This document shows, piece after piece, positions 16,983 through 25,910 of a stretch of DNA of 64,000 nt (position 1 is its first letter; the number at the start of each line of letters is the position of its first letter). The stretch lies in contig JAUNAJ010000001.1 in NCBI GenBank assembly GCA_030527645.1, positions 62,001 to 126,000 on the forward strand, read 5' to 3'. This DNA is from Lachnospiraceae bacterium (lineage in GTDB: Bacteria; Bacillota; Clostridia; Lachnospirales; Lachnospiraceae). The position numbers and the translations under genes were made by a program. The notes beneath the pieces were generated by a model. The model searched no databases. It was not told the DNA's origin and saw only the letters and a program-made list of their open reading frames with translations.

Positions 16983-17017
16983 GGAGCCGCTGCCTCTGCT
17001 GCAGCGGCTCCTGTTTT
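16983..17017 (+). terminator. Intra-operon hairpin between binding protein and ATPase genes
   Basis: GGAGCCGCTGC / GCAGCGGCTCC with a 7-nt loop, followed by TGTTTT. The weak U-tract suggests partial termination or 3'-end protection, giving more binding protein than transporter. Confidence 0.7.
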
Positions 17018-17070
17018 ATCCATCTGTCAGCAATGCGGATGTGATATAGGAAAGAAGAGGAGAGAAACCC

Positions 17071-18552
17071 GTGAGTGAATACGTTGTTGAGATGATTGAT
17101 ATCGTCAAGGAGTTTCCGGGTGTCCGTGCTTTAAAAGGCGTACAGTTGAAGCTTCGCCCTGGTAAGGTTCATACTCTGATGGGTGAGAACGGTGCAGGAA
17201 AATCCACTCTGATGAAGTGTCTGATCGGTATTCAGCCTGCTACATCAGGAAAAATTATTGTAAATGGACGTGAGGTTCATTATAAAAACGTTATTGAGGC
17301 AATGGCCGATGGAATCTCCATGATCCATCAGGAGCTGTCTCCTGTTTCGGAGCGTTCCGTAGCAGAAAACCTGTGGCTCGGCCGCGAGCCGAAGAAGGGC
17401 TTCCTTGTAGATCATAAGAAGATGTATGCGGATTCAGAGGAACTGTTCAAAAAACTGAATCTGAATCTGGATCCCCGTGAAAAGATGGGCAACCTCACTG
17501 TTGCGCAGATGCAGATGGTGGAGATTGCCAAGGCTGTTTCCTATGATTCAAAGGTTGTGATCATGGATGAGCCTACCTCCTCCCTGACAGAGGGTGAGGT
17601 AGAGCATCTGTTCAAAATTATCGCTGATCTGAAAGCAAAGAATGTTGCAATCGTATATATTTCTCATAAGATGGAGGAGATCTTCCAGATTTCCGATGAT
17701 ATCACAGTTTTCCGTGACGGTGAGTATGTAGGAACCGATCTGGCTGAAAATCTGAATACGGATAAGCTGATCCAGATGATGGTTGGACGTTCTGTGGATG
17801 CCATGTTCCCGAAGGTGGACTGCCCGATCGGCGATGTGATCATGAAGGTAGATGGTCTGTGCAGCGGACGTCAGGTAAAGAATGTATCCTTTGAACTCCG
17901 CAGAGGCGAAATCCTGGGATTTGCCGGTCTGGTAGGTGCCGGACGTACAGAGACCTTTGAGACGATCTTCGGTATGAGACCGAAAACCGGCGGACATGTA
18001 TACAAGGACGGACAGGAGCTTTCCTGCAAGAGTCCCGAGGATGCCATCAAGAACAAGATTGGCATGCTGACAGAGGATCGTCGAGGCAACGGTATCATTG
18101 GTCTGCTGTCCATCAGAGACAATACCTGTATTGCTGCTCTGAAGGATTACGGCTTCCCTCTGAACCATAAGAAAATGGAAGAGGATACCAAGTTCTATAT
18201 TGATATGATGCGTACAAAAACACCGACCACAGGCACACCGATCAAGAACCTTTCCGGTGGAAACCAGCAGAAGGTTCTGGTTGGACGCTGGCTGAAGACT
18301 AATCCGGATATTCTAATCGTAGATGAGCCTACCCGAGGTATCGACGTAGGTGCTAAATCCGAGATCCATGCGATCCTTACCAAGCTGGCGGGCGAAGGAA
18401 AAGCTATCGTAATGATTTCTTCCGAGCTTCCGGAGGTAATGGGAATGTCTGACAGAATCGTATGTATGTATGAAGGTGAAGTGACAGGCATTGTAGATCG
18501 TGCTGATTTCAGCAGTGAGAAGATCATGGCGCTGGCTCATGGTGAGAAATAA
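17071..18552 (+). CDS. Sugar ABC transporter double ATPase (RbsA/MglA type)
   Basis: 493 residues with two ABC cassettes. The first has Walker A GENGAGKST (residues ~38-46), a divergent signature LTVAQMQMVEIAK and Walker B VVIMDEPTSSLT. The second has the degenerate P-loop GLVGAGRTE usual for this family, an intact signature LSGGNQQKVLVGRWL and Walker B ILIVDEPTRGID. It energises carbohydrate uptake at the inner face of the membrane. The start is GTG at 17071 with AGAGGAGA 8 nt upstream. Operonic with the binding protein and permease genes. Confidence 0.93.
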   Translation: MSEYVVEMIDIVKEFPGVRALKGVQLKLRPGKVHTLMGENGAGKSTLMKCLIGIQPATSGKIIVNGREVHYKNVIEAMADGISMIHQELSPVSERSVAENLWLGREPKKGFLVDHKKMYADSEELFKKLNLNLDPREKMGNLTVAQMQMVEIAKAVSYDSKVVIMDEPTSSLTEGEVEHLFKIIADLKAKNVAIVYISHKMEEIFQISDDITVFRDGEYVGTDLAENLNTDKLIQMMVGRSVDAMFPKVDCPIGDVIMKVDGLCSGRQVKNVSFELRRGEILGFAGLVGAGRTETFETIFGMRPKTGGHVYKDGQELSCKSPEDAIKNKIGMLTEDRRGNGIIGLLSIRDNTCIAALKDYGFPLNHKKMEEDTKFYIDMMRTKTPTTGTPIKNLSGGNQQKVLVGRWLKTNPDILIVDEPTRGIDVGAKSEIHAILTKLAGEGKAIVMISSELPEVMGMSDRIVCMYEGEVTGIVDRADFSSEKIMALAHGEK

Positions 18553-18567
18553 GGGAGGAGTCTTATA

Positions 18568-19551
18568 ATGAACGCAAAACAGAAACAGTTTATTAGTCAG
18601 AATGGTATCTGGGGTGTACTCATCGTACTGGTTATTCTGGTAACGATCCTGACAGGCGGAAAATTTATCAAACCTGCAAATATCGAAACACTGTTCACAA
18701 ACGAGTCGATCAAGGGTATCATGGCCTTCGGTGTAATGATGGCGATCCTGTCCAAGGGTATTGACCTGAACCCCGGTTCTCTGGCTGCTCTGGTAGCTGT
18801 AATCGGTGCATCTATGTGTACCATGAATGAGACAACCGCATCTATTATCCAGAATGGCGGAAAACCAATGCCGGCAATTGTTGCAATCGTTATCTGTCTG
18901 GCGCTGGGATGTATCTCAGGAGCAATCTTCGGTTCTATCATTGCATTTACCAAGATGCCGGCCTTCATCGCAACGCTGGGTGCGCAGCTCATGTGCCGTG
19001 CTGCTTCCAAGATCATCACTACAGCTCCTGTATCCAATCTGTCTGACGGCTTCCGTTTTCTTGGAAAAGCAAAAGTCGGCCCGATCCCGATGATCGTAAT
19101 CGTATTCATCGTCATGTACATCATTTCTGCAATCCTGCTGACACAGACCCGCTGGGGAAAATCTGTTTACGCAGTAGGCGGCAATGATCAGGCAGCTCGT
19201 GTTGCAGGTATCAACGTAGAGAAAACTCTGATTCTTGTCTATGTATGGTGTTCCTTCTGTGCAGCTCTTGGCGGAATCCTTCTTGCAGGACGTACCGGAT
19301 CTGCTGACCCATCTACCTATGGTCTGAACTATGAGTTGGATGCCATCGCAGCAGCAACTGTCGGCGGAACCTCTCATACAGGTGGTGTTTGCCGTATCTC
19401 CGGTGTATTAGCCGGAATCCTGATCCTTGGTGTTGTAAACAACGGTCTGGTTATGCTGGGTGTTAATGATAACTACACTAACATCATCAAAGGTCTGATC
19501 ATCATCGTATCCGTAGCACTGGATATGAGAAAGAATACAAAGAAAGTCTGA
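18568..19551 (+). CDS. Sugar ABC transporter permease (RbsC type)
   Basis: 327 residues with about eight to ten transmembrane helices. BPD_transp_2 family features are the FGVMMAILSKGIDLNPGSLAAL segment, TRWGKSVYAVGGNDQAARVAGI (the EAA-like loop of this class) and the closing GTSHTGGVCRISGVLAGI. It forms the channel, probably as a homodimer, for the ATPase encoded 15 bp upstream. GGGAGGAG precedes the ATG. A terminator at 19615-19650 ends the operon. Confidence 0.93.
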   Translation: MNAKQKQFISQNGIWGVLIVLVILVTILTGGKFIKPANIETLFTNESIKGIMAFGVMMAILSKGIDLNPGSLAALVAVIGASMCTMNETTASIIQNGGKPMPAIVAIVICLALGCISGAIFGSIIAFTKMPAFIATLGAQLMCRAASKIITTAPVSNLSDGFRFLGKAKVGPIPMIVIVFIVMYIISAILLTQTRWGKSVYAVGGNDQAARVAGINVEKTLILVYVWCSFCAALGGILLAGRTGSADPSTYGLNYELDAIAAATVGGTSHTGGVCRISGVLAGILILGVVNNGLVMLGVNDNYTNIIKGLIIIVSVALDMRKNTKKV

Positions 19552-19614
19552 TTCTTTCAGCAGTGAGGACTTTTAAAATGTCTTGAAAGAGACAGCTTGG
19601 TTTTGATTTGAAAG

Positions 19615-19650
19615 ACGGGGGATCTGCGGCAGCAGATCTCCCGTTTTTTT
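19615..19650 (+). terminator. Terminator of the sugar ABC operon
   Basis: A 13-bp stem (ACGGGGGATCTGC / GCAGATCTCCCGT, one G-U) followed by seven T. Confidence 0.9.
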
Positions 19651-19668
19651 GCTATAAAGGGTGACAGG

Positions 19669-19791
19669 TGACAGGTTACGGGAACCTCCCCTTCACCTAC
19701 AGAAGTGATCACTGGCGCTTCTTCCGGACGCATGGCGATAGGCAGTCCCGCCGCTATATGGCGGGGGCTGCGCATCGCAGCCTGACTGCTT
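19669..19791 (-). repeat. Element B: inverted copy of element A, downstream of the sugar ABC operon
   Basis: Read on the minus strand it begins AAGCAGTCAGGCTG, carries ATCGCCATGCGTCCGGAAGA and GCGCCAG, and ends GGGGAGGTTCCCGT. The internal stem CCCGCC...GGCGGG replaces the GCCG...CGGC stem of copy A at the same place, which suggests conserved structure. It lies in the promoter side of the next lipoprotein gene. Confidence 0.7.
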
Positions 19792-19803
19792 ATGAATCAA
19801 AAC

Positions 19804-19832
19804 TTGCACTTTTATTGGGTAAAATATATAAT
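19804..19832 (+). promoter_or_regulatory. Promoter of the lipoprotein-GH13 fusion unit
   Basis: TTGCAC, 17 nt, TATAAT, 42 bp before the ATG at 19875. Confidence 0.7.
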
Positions 19833-19874
19833 AAACAGGTGTTTGATTTTACAGACACGGAAAGGATTTACTAT

Positions 19875-20708
19875 ATGAAACGATATAATAAGGCGGCTGC
19901 TGCCGTGTTTTTGGCGGTATCACTTACTGCTGTCGGCTGTGGAGGAGAAACGCAGACCGTGGAAGAAGAGACAACGGTTTCGGAAGAGACTGAAACCACA
20001 GGTTCAGAAACCACAGGATCAGAAGCCGCTGCGGAAGCAGATGGATCTTCTTCCTCTGAGAAAGCCCAGGCGGCGATCGAGGCTGCAGTGGATGCAGCGC
20101 TGGAAAGCCAGGAGGAGGCTTTAAATACAGAGGATCTGGGCAGCAATGAGGGAGTAGACCTTTCCGTCTATGAGGAGACCTATAGCTTTACTCTTGCCGG
20201 CAGGGAATATAGTCTGTCCTGCCCGGTGCAGGAGCTGCTGGATGACGGGTGGAGATTTTCCAATGAGGCTGTGACCATGGACGGTACAGAGGTGATAACC
20301 CTGAATGAGGCGGTGCAGAAGGGTGTTACCTTCGATGCCATCGAGACTCCGGATTTCAGTATGTTCAAGACCATCGACGGAACTACCTACGAGGTCATGA
20401 TGGGAATCTATTCTGATTCCAACGAGCCGAAGACCATGGGAGAGCTTCGTCTGGGATATTTATACGTAAAAGAGGATCTGGGACTGGATCTTGTTCTGGG
20501 TACCGGGATTACCTTCGGTGATTCAGAAGCGGCTGTTCGCGAGGTATACGGAGAACCAACATCGGAGGCGGAAGGGATTCTTTCCTATCAGTTTACTGAT
20601 GGGGAGGTGGCTCTGATGCCGGATCGACCGGATTTTCTGAATTTTTATGTAAATGACGGAAAAGTCTATATGATTTCCATGCAGTACTTCCCTGTACTGT
20701 CGAAGTAA
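19875..20708 (+). CDS. Secreted lipoprotein of unknown function
   Basis: 277 residues. The signal peptide starts MKRYNKAAAAVFLAVSL and ends in lipobox AVGC (Cys22). A Glu/Thr/Ser-rich tether follows to about residue 100. The C-terminal ~170 residues form two similar beta-rich blocks (FTLAGREYSLSCPVQELLDDGW and ITFGDSEAAVREVYGEPTS). The second, with 'xTFGDSxxxVxxxYGEPT', resembles small outer-surface domains in Firmicutes lipoproteins. AAAGGA lies 8 nt from ATG 19875; the frame upstream of it has no signal sequence. It shares a transcript with the GH13 fusion 44 bp downstream, but no function is known. Confidence 0.75.
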   Translation: MKRYNKAAAAVFLAVSLTAVGCGGETQTVEEETTVSEETETTGSETTGSEAAAEADGSSSSEKAQAAIEAAVDAALESQEEALNTEDLGSNEGVDLSVYEETYSFTLAGREYSLSCPVQELLDDGWRFSNEAVTMDGTEVITLNEAVQKGVTFDAIETPDFSMFKTIDGTTYEVMMGIYSDSNEPKTMGELRLGYLYVKEDLGLDLVLGTGITFGDSEAAVREVYGEPTSEAEGILSYQFTDGEVALMPDRPDFLNFYVNDGKVYMISMQYFPVLSK

Positions 20709-20752
20709 TGCATTCTATGCAGGTATAAGAAAAAGTGAGGAGGTACCTGACA

Positions 20753-23212
20753 ATGGCATGGTACGATGAAGCAGTTTTTTATCATATTTATCCCCTTGGA
20801 CTGACAGGGGCACCGAAGCAGAATGACTATGGTGAGCCGGTCCACAGGCTGAATACCCTGATTCCCTGGATCGATCATGTGCAGCGGATCGGCTGCAATG
20901 CCATCTACATCGGTCCCTTGTTTGAATCTGTGGGTCATGGATATGAGACAACAGATTACAGAAAGCTGGATTCCCGTCTGGGAACCAACGAGGATCTGAA
21001 GAATTACGTACAGATCTGTCATGAAAAGGGAATCCGTGTGATTCTGGACGGTGTGTTCAATCATGTGGGCAGAGATTTCTTCGCCTTTCAGGATCTGAAG
21101 CAGAACAGGGAGCAGTCCGGGTATAAGGACTGGTTCTGCGATGTGGATTTCTTTGGCAATAACGAATACAACGATGGATTTTCCTACGGAAACTGGGGCG
21201 GATACAATCTTCTGGTGAAGCTGAACCACTGGAATCCGGAGGTGCGGAAGTACATTCTGGATGTAGTACGCTTTTGGGTCAGTGAATTTGATATTGATGG
21301 AATCCGTCTGGATGCAGCCGATGTGCTGCATTTTGATATGATGAAGGATCTCCGTGCTCTGGCCAACGGCATCAAACCGGAGTTCTGGCTGATGGGTGAG
21401 GTGATCCATGGTGAGTACAGCCGCTGGGTCAATGAAGGCACCCTTCATGCGGTAACCAATTATCATCTGCACAAAGCTCTGTATTCCGGCTGCAATGACC
21501 ACAATTTCTTCGAAGTGGCTCATACTGTAAAGCGGCTGTACGATATGGGCGGAAACCGTCCGGATGGTTTGAAGCTGTACAACTTCACGGATAATCATGA
21601 TGTGGAACGGATCCATACCAAGCTGCAGAATAAGGATCATTTTAATGCCGTGCATGTGATGGAGTATACCCTTCCCGGAATTCCTTCTATCTACTATGGC
21701 TCTGAGTTTGCCATTGATGGAGAAAAGCACAGAGGCGGACCGGATGATGCCATTCGTCCTGCTCTGAGGCTGGAGGATTTTGCTGATTCCTATACAACGA
21801 ATCCTGCAACTGTCCTGATCTCTCAGCTGGGACGGATCAGAAGAGCGGTTCCTGCACTGTCCTACGGCGATTACCAGGAGCTGTCACTGACCACACGGCA
21901 GTATGCATATACACGAGTGCTCAGTGATATGGAGGCGGTTTGTACCATTAATAATGATACCTCCGATTATGTGATGACCGTGGGTGTCAGATTTGCGCAG
22001 GAATATGTGGGCTGTCTGAGCGGTCAGAGAACAGCGGTTGTGAACGGACGCATCAGTGTGAATGTGAGAGCCGGCTGCGGAGAGATCTGGGTGCCTGCAC
22101 ATGTGTATGATACACTGGTGCAGCCTGCTCTTGCGGATTCAGTGTGTCTGAATGTGCCGATTGAAAAGCAGGAGTATTCCTTCGATTGCCGGAAGGCACA
22201 GGCAGAGGACTCTGGATCAGAGGCGAAACCCTTCGAGACACAGGAAGAGAAGAAAACCAGAAAAATCGTGATTCTTGACGGATATACTGAGAATCCGGGA
22301 GATTTAAGCTGGTCCGGATTCGAAGCCTTTGGAGAAGTGACTGTCTATGACAGAACGGCACCGGAAGAGACAGCAAAACGACTGCAGGGCGTTGAGATCG
22401 CTCTGACCAATAAGACACTGATCACAAAAGAGGTGCTGGATGCCTGCCCTGATCTGAAATACATAGGCGTGCTTGCTACCGGATTCAATGTGCTGGATCC
22501 GGAGGAGTGCAGAAGAAGGGGAATCACAGTTACAAATATCCCGAACTACGGAACCATGGCTGTAGCGCAGATGACATTTGCCCTGCTTCTGGAGATCTGT
22601 CAGCAGGTGGGACGCCACAATGCATCTGTAAAAAAAGGAGAATGGTCTGCCTGTCAGGATTTCAGCTACAGTCTGACACCGCTGGTGGAATTAAGCGGCA
22701 AGACCTTCGGTATCTGCGGATACGGAAGAATCGGTCATGCTGCCGCGAGAATGGCACGGGCTTTTGGCATGAAGGTGCTGGTATCCTCCGGTCATCCCGA
22801 CTGGAATGACGGTCATGTAGACGCTTATGTTTCCAGAGAGGATCTGTTCAGCAGATCCGATGTGATCTCTCTGCACTGTCCGCTGAAGGATGACACCAGA
22901 GGAATGGTGAACCGGGACAGCATTGCCGGAATGAAGGATGGAGCCATTCTTCTGAATACGGGAAGAGGTCCCCTTGTTGTAGAGGAGGATGTGGCTGAGG
23001 CACTGAACAGCGGTAAGCTGATGGCCTACGGCTGCGATGTAGTTTCCACAGAACCGATCAAAGAGGATAATCCTCTTCTGTCCTGTGAGAATGCCTATAT
23101 CACACCGCATATTGCCTGGGCAGCGAAGGAATGCAGACAGAGGCTGATGGATATTGCTGTGGAGAATGTGGACTGCTATCTGAAGGGACATCCGCAGAAT
23201 CGATGCAATTGA
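20753..23212 (+). CDS. GH13 alpha-amylase-family enzyme fused to a D-2-hydroxyacid dehydrogenase
   Basis: 819 residues in one uninterrupted frame. Residues ~1-475 are a GH13 glycosidase: YHIYPLG opening, FNHVG, nucleophile Asp187 in GIRLDAAD, acid/base Glu216 in LMGEV, Asp280 in FTDNHD, then a beta-sandwich domain. A charged linker (~480-503, EDSGSEAKPFETQEEKK) joins it to a complete D-2-hydroxyacid dehydrogenase. That half has NAD site GYGRIG from ~656, Arg738 in NTGRGPL, Glu767 in STEP and His786 in TPHIAWA. The dehydrogenase half looks like the glycerate/hydroxypyruvate reductase group. There is no signal peptide, so it is cytosolic. ATG 20753 has GAGGAGGT 8 nt upstream. All catalytic residues of both halves are present. 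Confidence 0.88.
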   Translation: MAWYDEAVFYHIYPLGLTGAPKQNDYGEPVHRLNTLIPWIDHVQRIGCNAIYIGPLFESVGHGYETTDYRKLDSRLGTNEDLKNYVQICHEKGIRVILDGVFNHVGRDFFAFQDLKQNREQSGYKDWFCDVDFFGNNEYNDGFSYGNWGGYNLLVKLNHWNPEVRKYILDVVRFWVSEFDIDGIRLDAADVLHFDMMKDLRALANGIKPEFWLMGEVIHGEYSRWVNEGTLHAVTNYHLHKALYSGCNDHNFFEVAHTVKRLYDMGGNRPDGLKLYNFTDNHDVERIHTKLQNKDHFNAVHVMEYTLPGIPSIYYGSEFAIDGEKHRGGPDDAIRPALRLEDFADSYTTNPATVLISQLGRIRRAVPALSYGDYQELSLTTRQYAYTRVLSDMEAVCTINNDTSDYVMTVGVRFAQEYVGCLSGQRTAVVNGRISVNVRAGCGEIWVPAHVYDTLVQPALADSVCLNVPIEKQEYSFDCRKAQAEDSGSEAKPFETQEEKKTRKIVILDGYTENPGDLSWSGFEAFGEVTVYDRTAPEETAKRLQGVEIALTNKTLITKEVLDACPDLKYIGVLATGFNVLDPEECRRRGITVTNIPNYGTMAVAQMTFALLLEICQQVGRHNASVKKGEWSACQDFSYSLTPLVELSGKTFGICGYGRIGHAAARMARAFGMKVLVSSGHPDWNDGHVDAYVSREDLFSRSDVISLHCPLKDDTRGMVNRDSIAGMKDGAILLNTGRGPLVVEEDVAEALNSGKLMAYGCDVVSTEPIKEDNPLLSCENAYITPHIAWAAKECRQRLMDIAVENVDCYLKGHPQNRCN

Positions 23213-23221
23213 ACCTGTCTT

Positions 23222-23320
23222 GGTTACTGTTCCCGAGACAGCAGGAGATACGCATGCAGTCTCTTACATGCCAGCATGACGAGCCAGCATGCGTATCTCC
23301 TGCTGCCCCGTGAACAGTCA
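23222..23320 (+). repeat. Palindromic repeat element, copy 1
   Basis: Perfect 18-bp arms (AGCAGGAGATACGCATGC at 23240-23257, its complement at 23287-23304) surround a 29-bp centre whose 25-bp core (23261-23285) is identical to 41414-41438. It is bounded by GTTACTGTTC on the left and GAACAGTCAC on the right, a near-inverted pair. Copy 2 is at 41393-41469 in the same orientation. Confidence 0.85.
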
Positions 23321-23344
23321 CTCTGTCTTGTATTTTGTGCAGTT

Positions 23345-23390
23345 TTGACAGGAACTTGACCTTGTAATATGAATATTTTAGCGATATAAT
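23345..23390 (+). promoter_or_regulatory. Tandem overlapping promoters of pta
   Basis: P1 is TTGACA (23345) with a 17-nt spacer to TATGAA. P2 is TTGTAA (23362) with a 17-nt spacer to TATAAT (23385-23390). Confidence 0.65.
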
Positions 23391-23455
23391 TTTTATAACC
23401 ATGAGTATTTGCCGATGGTTCGGCAGTATTCAATATGAAAGGAGAATATTCAAAA

Positions 23456-24457
23456 ATGGGATTTATTGACGTAATCAAAGAAAAAGCCAGAGCTGACAAG
23501 AAAACAATCGTTCTTCCGGAGTCTATGGACAAGAGATCCTTTGCTGCAGCTGAGCAGATCATCAAAGAGGATCTGGCAAACATCGTGATCATCGGTACAC
23601 CGGAGGAGATCGCAGAGTATGGTGCGGGATACGATATCACAGGCGCAACGATCATTGATCCTTTCAATGACCCCAATAAACAGAAATACATCGACAAATT
23701 TGTTGAGTTGCGTGCAAAAAAAGGCATGACTCCTGAGAAAGCACAGGAGCAGATGGAGAAGGACTACATGTTCTACGCATGCCTGATGTGCAAATGCGGC
23801 GATGCTGACGGTGCTGTATCCGGAGCATGCCATTCTACAGGAAACACTATTCGTCCGGCTCTTCAGCTTCTGAAAACAAAACCGGGCATCAGCTCCGTAT
23901 CCGGATTCTTCCTCATGGAGGTTCCGAACTGCGACTGCGGCGAGAACGGACTGTTTGTATTCGCTGACTGTGCAGTTAACACTGATTTTGATTCTGCTAA
24001 ACTGGCAGAGATCGCAGGTCTGTCTGCTGAGTCCTTCAAGATGCTGACAGGAGCAGAGCCGAAGGTTGCTATGCTTTCCTATTCCACAAAGGGATCTGCT
24101 AAGCATGATGATGTAACTAAGGTTGCCGATGCAGTAGCAATCGCACATGAGAGATTCCCGGAACTGGTACTGGACGGAGAGCTTCAGCTTGACGCTGCTC
24201 TGGTTCCTGAGGTAGGACAGCTGAAATCACCGGGATCACCGGTAGCAGGATATGCCAACACACTGGTATTCCCGTCCCTTGAGGCAGGAAACATCGGCTA
24301 CAAGCTGGTTCAGAGACTTGCTAAAGCAAACGCTTACGGACCTGTTCTTCAGGGTCTGTCCATGCCTGTAAACGATCTGTCCCGCGGATGCTTCGCAGAG
24401 GATATCGTTGGTACAGTTGCAATCACAGCAGTACAGGCTCAGCTGGCAGCAAAATAA
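23456..24457 (+). CDS. pta: Phosphate acetyltransferase
   Basis: 333 residues, the normal length of the short bacterial Pta. It starts MGFIDVIKEKARADKKTIVLPES and has the family core GDADGAVSGACHSTGNTIRPAL, SSVSGFFLM and the C-terminal NDLSRGCFAEDIVGTVAITAVQAQ. It converts acetyl-CoA and phosphate to acetyl phosphate, the first step of acetate formation with ATP gain through AckA 89 bp downstream. ATG 23456 has AAAGGAGA 10 nt upstream; an earlier in-frame ATG at 23435 overlaps that site. Cytosolic and probably highly expressed. Confidence 0.96.
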   Translation: MGFIDVIKEKARADKKTIVLPESMDKRSFAAAEQIIKEDLANIVIIGTPEEIAEYGAGYDITGATIIDPFNDPNKQKYIDKFVELRAKKGMTPEKAQEQMEKDYMFYACLMCKCGDADGAVSGACHSTGNTIRPALQLLKTKPGISSVSGFFLMEVPNCDCGENGLFVFADCAVNTDFDSAKLAEIAGLSAESFKMLTGAEPKVAMLSYSTKGSAKHDDVTKVADAVAIAHERFPELVLDGELQLDAALVPEVGQLKSPGSPVAGYANTLVFPSLEAGNIGYKLVQRLAKANAYGPVLQGLSMPVNDLSRGCFAEDIVGTVAITAVQAQLAAK

Positions 24458-24546
24458 TGTAATCACGCTGTTCAGAAGGATGGCAGTAAACGGACAGGCA
24501 CCATGCCTGCCCGTGAAAATAAAAATATATCGGAGGAATATTTTCA

Positions 24547-25740
24547 ATGAAAGTTTTAGTAATCAACTGCGGAAGCTCATCTCTGAAATACCAGCTGATC
24601 GACTCTGATTCCGAGGCAGTACTGGCTAAGGGTCTCTGCGAGCGTATCGGTATTGACGGAAGACTGGTTTATCAGAAAGCCGGATTAGACAAAGAGATCA
24701 CTGAGGCTCCAATGCCGACTCATAAAGAGGCTATCAAGATGGTGCTGGATGCCCTTGTAAATGAGAAGACAGGTGCTGTTGCATCTCTTGGTGAGATCGA
24801 AGCAGTTGGACACCGTGTGGTACACGGCGGCGAGAAGTTTGCAAGCTCCGTTCTTATCAACGATGAAGTAATGAAAGCAATCGAGGAGTGCTCTGATCTG
24901 GCACCTCTGCACAACCCTGCAAACCTGATCGGTATCAACGTAAGTAAAGAGCTGATGCCGGGTCTCCCGAACGTTGCAGTATTTGATACCGCTTTCCATC
25001 AGACCATGCCTGAGAAAGCATATATGTACGGCCTTCCCTATGAGTACTATGAGGAGGACAAAGTGAGAAGATACGGATTCCACGGAACCTCTCACAGCTT
25101 CGTATCCAAAGAGATCGCCGAGTTCCTGGGACTGGATATCAATAACTCCAAGATCATTGTATGCCACCTTGGAAACGGTGCATCCATCTCTGCAGTTAAA
25201 GACGGCAAATGTATCGATACCTCCATGGGTCTGACTCCTCTGGCAGGTCTTGTAATGGGAACCCGCTGCGGTGATATCGATCCTGCGATCATTGAGTTCG
25301 TTGCAAACAAACACGGCATGACTCTTGCTGAGACCATGAATGTTCTGAATAAGAAATCCGGTGTTCTGGGTCTGTCCGGCGGACTGTCCAGTGATTTCCG
25401 TGATCTGGAGGAGGCTGCAAATGCCGGCAACAAGAAAGCACAGATCGCTCTGGATGTATTCTGCTACAATGTAATTAAAACAGTAGGTGCTTATGTAGCA
25501 GCTCTGAATGGTGTGGATGCAATTGCATTTACAGCAGGTATCGGTGAGAATGCAGCAAACGTACGCGAGGCTGTAGTTGCTAACCTGGGATATCTGGGCA
25601 TTACTCTGGATGAGGAGAAAAACAAAGTTCGCGGTGAGAACATTAAGATCTCTACCGATGATTCCAAGGTTGCTGTTGCAATCATTCCTACTAACGAGGA
25701 GCTTGCAATCTGCCGCGAGACAGTAGCACTTGCTAAATAA
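24547..25740 (+). CDS. ackA: Acetate kinase
   Basis: 397 residues. It opens with MKVLVINCGSSSLKYQLID, the ASKHA-fold phosphate loop, followed by GHRVVHGGEKF, FDTAFHQTMP (catalytic Asp), HGTSHSFV and the adenosine-site motif GIGENAANVR. It transfers phosphate from acetyl phosphate to ADP, completing the Pta-AckA route that yields ATP during fermentation. CGGAGG lies 11 nt before the ATG. The terminator at 25772-25806 closes the pta-ackA unit. Confidence 0.97.
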   Translation: MKVLVINCGSSSLKYQLIDSDSEAVLAKGLCERIGIDGRLVYQKAGLDKEITEAPMPTHKEAIKMVLDALVNEKTGAVASLGEIEAVGHRVVHGGEKFASSVLINDEVMKAIEECSDLAPLHNPANLIGINVSKELMPGLPNVAVFDTAFHQTMPEKAYMYGLPYEYYEEDKVRRYGFHGTSHSFVSKEIAEFLGLDINNSKIIVCHLGNGASISAVKDGKCIDTSMGLTPLAGLVMGTRCGDIDPAIIEFVANKHGMTLAETMNVLNKKSGVLGLSGGLSSDFRDLEEAANAGNKKAQIALDVFCYNVIKTVGAYVAALNGVDAIAFTAGIGENAANVREAVVANLGYLGITLDEEKNKVRGENIKISTDDSKVAVAIIPTNEELAICRETVALAK

Positions 25741-25771
25741 TCCTTTTTCTGATTAGGATCCGAACATAATG

Positions 25772-25806
25772 AGGACCGCATCATCTCCGGTGGTGCGGTC
25801 CTTTTA
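25772..25806 (+). terminator. pta-ackA terminator
   Basis: AGGACCGCA / TGCGGTCCT stem with a 13-nt loop, then TTTT. Confidence 0.8.
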
Positions 25807-25856
25807 GGTTTGCTGCTCCGTGAACAGAAACCTCTGTTAATGTAAATATTTTTTAC

Positions 25857-25885
25857 TTGACAAACATAGGACTGCTCTGTATACT
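25857..25885 (+). promoter_or_regulatory. Consensus promoter of yceD-rpmF
   Basis: TTGACA, exactly 17 nt, TATACT; 26 bp before the ATG. Confidence 0.85.
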
Positions 25886-25910
25886 TGTAAAGGTGTGATT
25901 GGAGAGCATT

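Noticed and set aside
20666-21730. 354-codon minus-strand frame opposite the GH13 domain
   Set aside because: Shadow of a gene with full catalytic motifs on the plus strand.
22190-22270. Frameshift or missed stop joining two genes in the GH13-dehydrogenase ORF
   Set aside because: The frame is open through the linker with no nearby ribosome site before the dehydrogenase half, so a genuine fusion is the simpler reading; still listed for checking.
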